Origin: Neobacillus drentensis
GTDB lineage: Bacteria; Bacillota; Bacilli; Bacillales; Cytobacillaceae
Assembly (NCBI RefSeq): GCF_021560175.1
Contig: NZ_CP091110.1
Coordinates: forward strand, 2,160,001-2,224,000
Length of the DNA stretch: 64,000 nucleotides
Direction of reading: 5' to 3'
Under the pieces are notes generated by a model. The model did not search any database. It saw only the letters and a list, made by a program, of their open reading frames with translations, and was not told the DNA's origin. Position numbers and translations under genes: made by a program. Positions 59,510 through 64,000 of the stretch are shown here, piece by piece. The first letter of the stretch is position 1. Each line of letters opens with the position of its first letter.

Positions 59510-61186
59510 ATGGGGACGAATGGAATCAGACGTTTAAACCGATATAGAGAAATTGTTTCCCTGTTGGTCAAACATGGGTTTGGGTACATAGTTCAGGAGA
59601 TTGGTTTAACCGATACCCTTTCCATGAAAGACCGGGTCATAGCAGATCTTAAACAGGGAAATTCACAGGAAATGGGACAGCGCTTACGCCATTTATTAGA
59701 GGAGCTTGGCCCGACTTTTATTAAATTAGGCCAGCTCCTTAGTATTCGAAGTGACCTGCTTCCAGTAGAGGTCATTTCTGAATTGGAACTTCTTCAGGAC
59801 AATGTGAATCAGGTATCAATTAAGGAGATTAAGGAGAAAATTCAGCTCGAATTCGGACGGACGGTTGAGGACGTATTCACTAGCTTTCATGAAACACCGG
59901 TCGGATCTGCTTCTATTGGCCAAGTTCATGAAGCGGTCTTGCCGACCGGCCAGAAGGTCATGGTAAAGATACAACGGCCTAACATAAAAGAAACGGTTTA
60001 TGCTGACCTTGGAATATTAAAGGATATAGCAAAGATGATGGAAACCCACTACGATTGGGCCGAACATTACCATATAACTGATTTGATGGATGAGCTGGCT
60101 GAATCGATCAAAAATGAACTGGATTACATGGAGGAAGGCCGGAATACGGAAACGATTCAGCTTCAATTTGAAAGCCATTCCGGAATAAAAGTCCCTGAAA
60201 TTTATTGGGATTACACGACAGCCGAAATACTTACGATGGAACGGATAGACGGAATAAAAATAACCGAGATACAGCAGCTTGACCTAACTCAGCAGGAAAA
60301 AAGACAGATAGCTGATTTGTTGATCGAATCATTTATTACGCAAATTTTAAGGGAAGGTTTTTTTCACGGAGACCCGCATCCCGGTAATATTCTTTACATT
60401 CCTGATACGAAGCAGCTCGGGTTTATAGATTTAGGGCAGGTCGGCAGATTGTCCTCGAGAAAAAGATATGATGTGACCACATTGATGATTGGTCTTATGA
60501 ACGAGGATACGGATTTAATCGTGAAGGCCATGTACAGACTGACCTATGTCCCATCATCCGTTGATGATAAGCAATTTTACGACGACATTGACAGAATCAG
60601 AAAAAAATTCAGCCATACTCCTCTAGGTGAATTGAATTTTGGATTGACGATCAATGAACTTTTCTCGACTGCACATAATCATGAGATTTATATCCCAACC
60701 GATTTCATGATGCTGGGAAAAACGTTAATAACGTTGGAAGGAATTATTAAGGATATAGATCCTTCCTTAAACCTGCTTGAACTCGCCAAGCCTTATGGTC
60801 AACAATTACTAATGGAACGCTATAATCCTATTAAATTTGGCAAGAGACTTTTAAAAGATGCAGAGGATATGACGGAAAGCTTTACAAAAATTCCTGGGCA
60901 GCTCGAGGAAGTTCTCCAGAAGACTTCGGAAGGTGACTTAAAGGTAAAAATTAGTGTCCATGAACTGGAAGATATTTTTGCGAAAATTGACCGCTTAAGC
61001 AACAAATTCTCGTTTAGTTTAACCCTACTTGCCTTTAGTATTGTCGTTTTAGGCTTAATAGTAGGGGCTACTTTCGGAACTAACACCATTCTCACCAGCA
61101 TTCACGCAGTAGAAGTTGGCTTTGTTATTGCCTTCTTAATGTTTTTATGGATTATTTATTCGATCATTAAAACAGGCCGCTTCTAA
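59510..61186 (+). CDS. ABC1/UbiB (AarF) family atypical kinase
   Basis: A 558-aa protein of the ABC1 family. The KxGQ motif is IKLGQLLSIRSD, the nucleotide loop VGSASIGQVHEA, the catalytic loop HGDPHPGNIL and the metal motif FIDLGQVG. Two membrane helices close the protein (about 503-525 and 530-552). Family members have ATPase activity linked to isoprenoid quinone handling. Bacillus makes menaquinone, not ubiquinone, so the exact role is open. Cotranscribed with the phasin-like gene. Confidence 0.92.
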   Translation: MGTNGIRRLNRYREIVSLLVKHGFGYIVQEIGLTDTLSMKDRVIADLKQGNSQEMGQRLRHLLEELGPTFIKLGQLLSIRSDLLPVEVISELELLQDNVNQVSIKEIKEKIQLEFGRTVEDVFTSFHETPVGSASIGQVHEAVLPTGQKVMVKIQRPNIKETVYADLGILKDIAKMMETHYDWAEHYHITDLMDELAESIKNELDYMEEGRNTETIQLQFESHSGIKVPEIYWDYTTAEILTMERIDGIKITEIQQLDLTQQEKRQIADLLIESFITQILREGFFHGDPHPGNILYIPDTKQLGFIDLGQVGRLSSRKRYDVTTLMIGLMNEDTDLIVKAMYRLTYVPSSVDDKQFYDDIDRIRKKFSHTPLGELNFGLTINELFSTAHNHEIYIPTDFMMLGKTLITLEGIIKDIDPSLNLLELAKPYGQQLLMERYNPIKFGKRLLKDAEDMTESFTKIPGQLEEVLQKTSEGDLKVKISVHELEDIFAKIDRLSNKFSFSLTLLAFSIVVLGLIVGATFGTNTILTSIHAVEVGFVIAFLMFLWIIYSIIKTGRF

Positions 61187-61238
61187 CTTTTTTCTATATG
61201 AAGGATGATCGTTGATTGATCCTGTTTAAGAATACATT

Positions 61239-61274
61239 AAAATGCCCGGGAAGGTTTCCTTCCCGGGGCATTTT
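61239..61274. terminator. Bidirectional terminator
   Basis: AAAATGCCCGGGAAGG pairs with CCTTCCCGGGGCATTTT across a 3-nt loop. It serves the kinase gene (plus) and the DUF2188 gene (minus). Confidence 0.92.
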
Positions 61275-61542
61275 ACGATTCCATGTAATTAAGCTGTTCT
61301 TCTATTTTACCGTCATCATCATGAATGTAGACCATCGTTTGCGATTCTTCTGCCATCCTTTTGGCTTCTTTTACAGCCTCACTTTTTGTATCAGTTGTAC
61401 AGGCTGGCTCCTCTTTGCCCTCAATCTTCACGGCCCAGCCTTCCTCGTCATGTGGAACTACATGGAACCTTGCCTCATCGGTCCCGGCGCGCTCCTTAAA
61501 ATATTGATCGCGGTCACTATGGTTATCTGTTTTATTTGCCAT
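61273..61542 (-). CDS. DUF2188 domain protein
   Basis: An 89-aa protein with the DUF2188 core: FHVVPHDEEGWAVKIEGKEE, SEAVKEAKRMAEE and YIHDDDGKIEEQ. The DUF is a small beta-alpha domain of unknown function, often stress-linked in Bacillus. GGGAGG before the ATG. The 72-aa gene lies 40 bp downstream relative to its start; both are on the minus strand. Confidence 0.85.
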   Translation of the reverse strand: MANKTDNHSDRDQYFKERAGTDEARFHVVPHDEEGWAVKIEGKEEPACTTDTKSEAVKEAKRMAEESQTMVYIHDDDGKIEEQLNYMES

Positions 61543-61582
61543 CGGTTTTGCCTCCCATTATAAATTCTCTTGCCTTAAAAGA

Positions 61583-61801
61583 TTAAACGCCACCATATTT
61601 TTTTTCACTAGAGGAAGTATTCTTGCTATCACGCTTGTGCTTTTCTTCTTGTTTTTCTTCATTTAGGTCTTCCATCGGAATTGGATCTACTGTTCTTTCA
61701 CTTTCAAATTTATCAAATAAGCTTTCGTTAGTTGTTTCATATTGTTCCGGGTGATCCATTTTATTTGTTTGGTAGCTTTCGCTGTTCTTTTTATTCTCCA
61801 T
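61583..61801 (-). CDS. Hypothetical protein, 72 aa, acidic and disordered
   Basis: Polar, low-complexity protein (MENKKNSESYQTNKMDHPEQ at the start; NEEKQEEKHKRDSKNTSSSE near the end). No family recognised. AAGGAGTGAG precedes the ATG. It lies directly upstream of the DUF2188 gene and is probably cotranscribed. Likely intrinsically disordered. Confidence 0.65.
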   Translation of the reverse strand: MENKKNSESYQTNKMDHPEQYETTNESLFDKFESERTVDPIPMEDLNEEKQEEKHKRDSKNTSSSEKKYGGV

Positions 61802-61962
61802 CCACTCACTCCTTTTTCTTTTGTCTATTTTTTACCCTATTGGTAGTTAAATAAACAGTTTTTTATCATCTCTTTCCAAGAATCTTAGATTAATTGAAAA
61901 AGTGATGAATAGCAGATGAATGGGTATATAAGTAAGAAGATGAAAATGAGGAAGTGGTTTAT

Positions 61963-62862
61963 ATGCGTTTCGAGCGAGCCCTATTAATTTATAATGGAAA
62001 TGCCGGGAAAAAGGATATGAAACAGGCACTCGGGGTCGCTGTCCCGATTCTATCATCCAATATTTCAAATTTAATGATTGTCCAAACACAAAGAAGCGGC
62101 CATGCAAAGGAGCTTTGTCAGCTGCATGGACCAGATGTTGATTTGGTCATTATCCTTGGTGGAGATGGTACTGTCCATGAATGTATAAACGGACTATCAA
62201 ATCTGGACCATCGACCAATCATTGGCATATTACCTGCGGGCACGTGTAATGATTTTTCAAGGAGCTTATTGATTGAACAGGATATCGCCTTAGCTGCGAA
62301 CCAAATTATCTCATGTGGAAGCATGCCAGTGGACGTTCTCAAAGTGGATGATCAGTACAGTTTAAACTTTTGGGGGACAGGATTAATCGCAGAAACTTCC
62401 AATAATATTAGACCAACAGAAAAGGATCATTTTGGTAAAGTAGGTTATATGCTCAGTGCAATCAGAACGATGAATAATATGGATCAATTTAAATATGTAC
62501 TAGATATTGATGGGGAGAAAATGGAAGGAGAGGCGCTCTTAATTATTGCAGCCAATGGGAATTATATAGGAACCAATAGGCTGCCTTTTAAAGCAATCAG
62601 TTATCATGATGGACTCGCAGATGTCTTTATTATTAAACATACAAACTTAACGTTGTTGAAAGAACTGATTACGACAGATATTACGATTCAAGATAATGAA
62701 TTAAGCCAGGAAATGGACCATTATTCTGGGAAATCAATCACCATTTATACAGAAGAGGACATGGATGCAGATATGGATGGGGAAGTGTATACCAGAACGC
62801 CGAGTCATATTACCGTGCTCAAACATCATTTACAAATGGTAACGCCGAGTGGAAAATGGTAG
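61963..62862 (+). CDS. Diacylglycerol kinase-family lipid kinase (YegS/BmrU-like)
   Basis: A 299-aa DAGK-catalytic-domain protein. The nucleotide motif is ILGGDGTVHECINGL (about 63-77), then GILPAGTCNDFSRSL and a C-terminal beta sandwich (DADMDGEVYTRTPSHI). It phosphorylates a lipid such as diacylglycerol or sphingoid base at the membrane face. The start MRFERALLIYNGNAGKK is set by GAGGA 10 nt upstream; a GTG three codons earlier is too close. It is monocistronic. Confidence 0.9.
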   Translation: MRFERALLIYNGNAGKKDMKQALGVAVPILSSNISNLMIVQTQRSGHAKELCQLHGPDVDLVIILGGDGTVHECINGLSNLDHRPIIGILPAGTCNDFSRSLLIEQDIALAANQIISCGSMPVDVLKVDDQYSLNFWGTGLIAETSNNIRPTEKDHFGKVGYMLSAIRTMNNMDQFKYVLDIDGEKMEGEALLIIAANGNYIGTNRLPFKAISYHDGLADVFIIKHTNLTLLKELITTDITIQDNELSQEMDHYSGKSITIYTEEDMDADMDGEVYTRTPSHITVLKHHLQMVTPSGKW

Positions 62863-62895
62863 ACGGCTTTTTAGACGTATATACTTTTTGGGCAT

Positions 62896-62930
62896 AAAAA
62901 AGGAGGTATCTTTTTGCTCATGATACCTCT
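62896..62930 (-). terminator. Terminator of the zincin gene
   Basis: GAGGTATC / GATACCTC stem with A-run at 62896-62901, reading CTTTTTT on the minus strand; it overlaps the stop codon. Confidence 0.85.
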
Positions 62931-63340
62931 TCAAATTGAAAATACGTAAACAATTTCTCTTGTACATGCTGTTCCCACTCATCCAATGGGGCGTCTATCT
63001 CTTTGAGAAGCTGATAAGCATTGACCCATGCCTTCATTTCTGCATTGATACGATAGGGACGGTTCGAAATCCACTGGTCGTAGTCTAAGTTTCCTTCGAT
63101 GAAGTCGATGAGATGCCCAGTCTCATGTGCTAGGGCATAGAGGTTTTCTTGCTCTGCAATCGGCGGGATTGTGACCGTTAGATCGGGTCTAAAGCTTACC
63201 CGATTTTCGTGTGAAAAATGGACAGTTCCTCCCATTTGCTCTACTATATCTATTAAGCTGTTCATGTATTTAGTGATGTCAGCCCTGCCAAATAGACTTC
63301 GCATCTTTCTTTGCCACCCTTTTTCTCTTATTGATTTCAT
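62918..63340 (-). CDS. Putative zinc metallopeptidase-like protein (HETGH)
   Basis: A 140-aa protein with an HExxH zincin motif, H72-E73-T74-G75-H76 in ALAHETGHLIDF, like the ImmA/IrrE-type and related small metallopeptidases. A polar segment follows (NLDYDQWISN) that could hold a third ligand. No signal peptide. Two starts are possible: the ATG at 63340 and one 36 nt later with GGGTGG upstream. No substrate can be named. Confidence 0.72.
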   Translation of the reverse strand: MKSIREKGWQRKMRSLFGRADITKYMNSLIDIVEQMGGTVHFSHENRVSFRPDLTVTIPPIAEQENLYALAHETGHLIDFIEGNLDYDQWISNRPYRINAEMKAWVNAYQLLKEIDAPLDEWEQHVQEKLFTYFQFEEVS

Positions 63341-63486
63341 CTTATCACATTTTATCTTAAATTTTGAAAGTGGTATAAATAAAATTAAATTTAGCTAATC
63401 AATACACGCCACAAACCAAAAACAACTAGATGTACTATCATTTTAAGCTCAGATGACGAACGTTATGACACAATTATCGGTAAAAT

Positions 63487-63542
63487 CATAAAAAACAGCC
63501 CTCCTCATTGTTTGAATGCGTTTAACAATGAGGAGGGCTGTT
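63487..63542 (-). terminator. Perfect 19-bp terminator on the minus strand
   Basis: AACAGCCCTCCTCATTGTT pairs perfectly with its complement across an 11-nt loop; the minus strand continues TTTTTTATG. It ends the 48-aa gene transcript. Confidence 0.9.
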
Positions 63543-63616
63543 CATATTTCAGTCGGCTGGATTAGAGGACCCGTACTTAGTTTATCAAGCTTACCGGTCA
63601 TAAGCCGGCTGCAAGT

Positions 63617-63763
63617 TCAACGGTTGCGTTCTGAATTTTTCTTACCTACATTATCGTTTGGTGAATCACCAGTTCCATTTTTGCTCTTACTATTAGGCGT
63701 TCCATAGATTTGATTATCCTGTGTTACTTTCGCGCCTTCTAGAAAATCATCCTTTGTTTTCAA
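63617..63763 (-). CDS. Hypothetical 48-aa peptide
   Basis: TTG start with AGGAGGTGAGAAGA directly upstream, opening MKTKDDFLEGAKVTQDNQIY and ending GKKNSERNR before TGA. A strong minus-strand terminator lies 75 bp downstream. The peptide is polar and Asn/Lys/Gly-rich, without a recognised family. A similar make-up is found in minor spore proteins, but this is only suggestive. Confidence 0.65.
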   Translation of the reverse strand: MKTKDDFLEGAKVTQDNQIYGTPNSKSKNGTGDSPNDNVGKKNSERNR

Positions 63764-63883
63764 TCTTCTCACCTCCTGAATAGTCTACCTCCCATATTAT
63801 CTGTTAAGATAACTAGAAACATACAATAGGGGATTAGTTAAATAGGCTGTTAAATAGCAATAATTAAAAAAAGCTCAACAAAA

Positions 63884-63914
63884 AAGGGCCTTCCCCAAAA
63901 AAGGGGCAGCCCTT
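63884..63914 (-). terminator. Hairpin with minus-strand T-run
   Basis: AAGGGC and CCCC pair with GGGG and GCCCTT (two small offsets); on the minus strand it is followed by TTTTTTG. It probably ends the gene entering from the right edge. Confidence 0.7.
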
Positions 63915-63943
63915 GTAAATTTAACTATGGATTGAAATCATAT

Positions 63944-64000
63944 TTATTTCTGTAATTCAAAAGACACGGATTCAGGACGCTCACAGGTACTTTCCATTAT
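63944..64000 (-). CDS. C-terminal end of an unidentified gene (partial)
   Basis: The last 18 codons of a minus-strand frame, IMESTCERPESVSFELQK, then TAA, followed after 30 bp by a minus-strand terminator. The fragment is too short to identify. The terminator is the main support for its being a real gene. Confidence 0.4.
   Translation of the reverse strand: MMESTCERPESVSFELQK

Noticed and set aside
61216-61563. Plus-strand frame of 115 codons
   Set aside because: It runs through a strong terminator and is antisense to the DUF2188 gene.
63516-63707. Plus-strand frame of 63 codons
   Set aside because: It starts in a terminator arm and is antisense to the better supported 48-aa gene.
1-64000. 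tRNA or rRNA genes
   Set aside because: No cloverleaf-like GGTTCGAATCC arm or rRNA segment was noticed while reading either strand.

Overview
The window reads as chromosome of a low-GC, spore-forming member of the Bacillaceae, probably Neobacillus, Bacillus or a close relative. The signs are AT-rich codons, strong AGGAGG ribosome binding sites, an RsbX/RsbRST stressosome set, a gamma-type SASP-like peptide and CcpA-type cre boxes. No rRNA, tRNA, CRISPR array or intact insertion sequence was seen.

Layout. (1) 1-2823 is an arsenic region: the arsC tail, a HesB-like gene with an in-frame UGA (probable selenoprotein), arsI with a Cys-rich tail, a small protein ending in four Cys, a MarR regulator with a matching operator in each of two promoters, and an ArsN1-like acetyltransferase. 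(2) 2974-8038 holds a DUF3237 protein and a minus-strand operon (extradiol dioxygenase, ACMSD-like decarboxylase, AAHS transporter) divergent from a LysR regulator. (3) 8403-30558 is a large aromatic-acid catabolic block, all on the plus strand. It has a secreted tannase/feruloyl-esterase-family enzyme, a LivHMGF-type ABC importer with its binding lipoprotein, a second AAHS transporter and a GAF-PucR regulator. It continues with 3-hydroxyacyl-CoA dehydrogenase, enoyl-CoA hydratase, CoA ligase, 4HBT thioesterase, acyl-CoA dehydrogenase, gentisate dioxygenase, an FAH-family hydrolase, an FAD monooxygenase, an unknown 185-residue protein and a thiolase. (4) 30600-33621 has an IS110 transposase remnant and a GC-rich islet (AraC, PhyH-type dioxygenase, TIM-barrel isomerase). 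(5) 34020-39540 holds LysR/MFS/SDR, an NlpC/P60 protein, small spore-type genes and a FusB-like EF-G binding protein. (6) 39805-43995 is a stressosome locus, rsbR-S-T-U-X-R2, without rsbV, rsbW or sigB. (7) 44234-49004 has a sugar ABC importer and a PQQ-type sugar dehydrogenase. (8) 49321-57089 is a complete Wadjet (jetD-A-B-C) plasmid-defence operon. (9) 57205-64000 holds small housekeeping and unknown genes, UbiB kinase, lipid kinase and a zincin.

How it works together. The catabolic block reads as esterase release and ABC uptake of a phenylpropanoid-type acid, CoA activation, side-chain beta-oxidation to a hydroxybenzoyl-CoA, ring hydroxylation and thioester release to gentisate, then ring cleavage. 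This order of steps is inferred. The strongest independent evidence that the block is one regulon is a near-palindromic box (GTACATCGTGTAC-like) found at four promoters, always centred 31-32 bp upstream of a TATAAT/TACAAT -10 element. The GAF-PucR protein inside the block is the best candidate activator.

Start sites were chosen by ribosome binding site and differ from the longest reading frame in about 20 genes. All family assignments are from reading the sequences; no database search was run.
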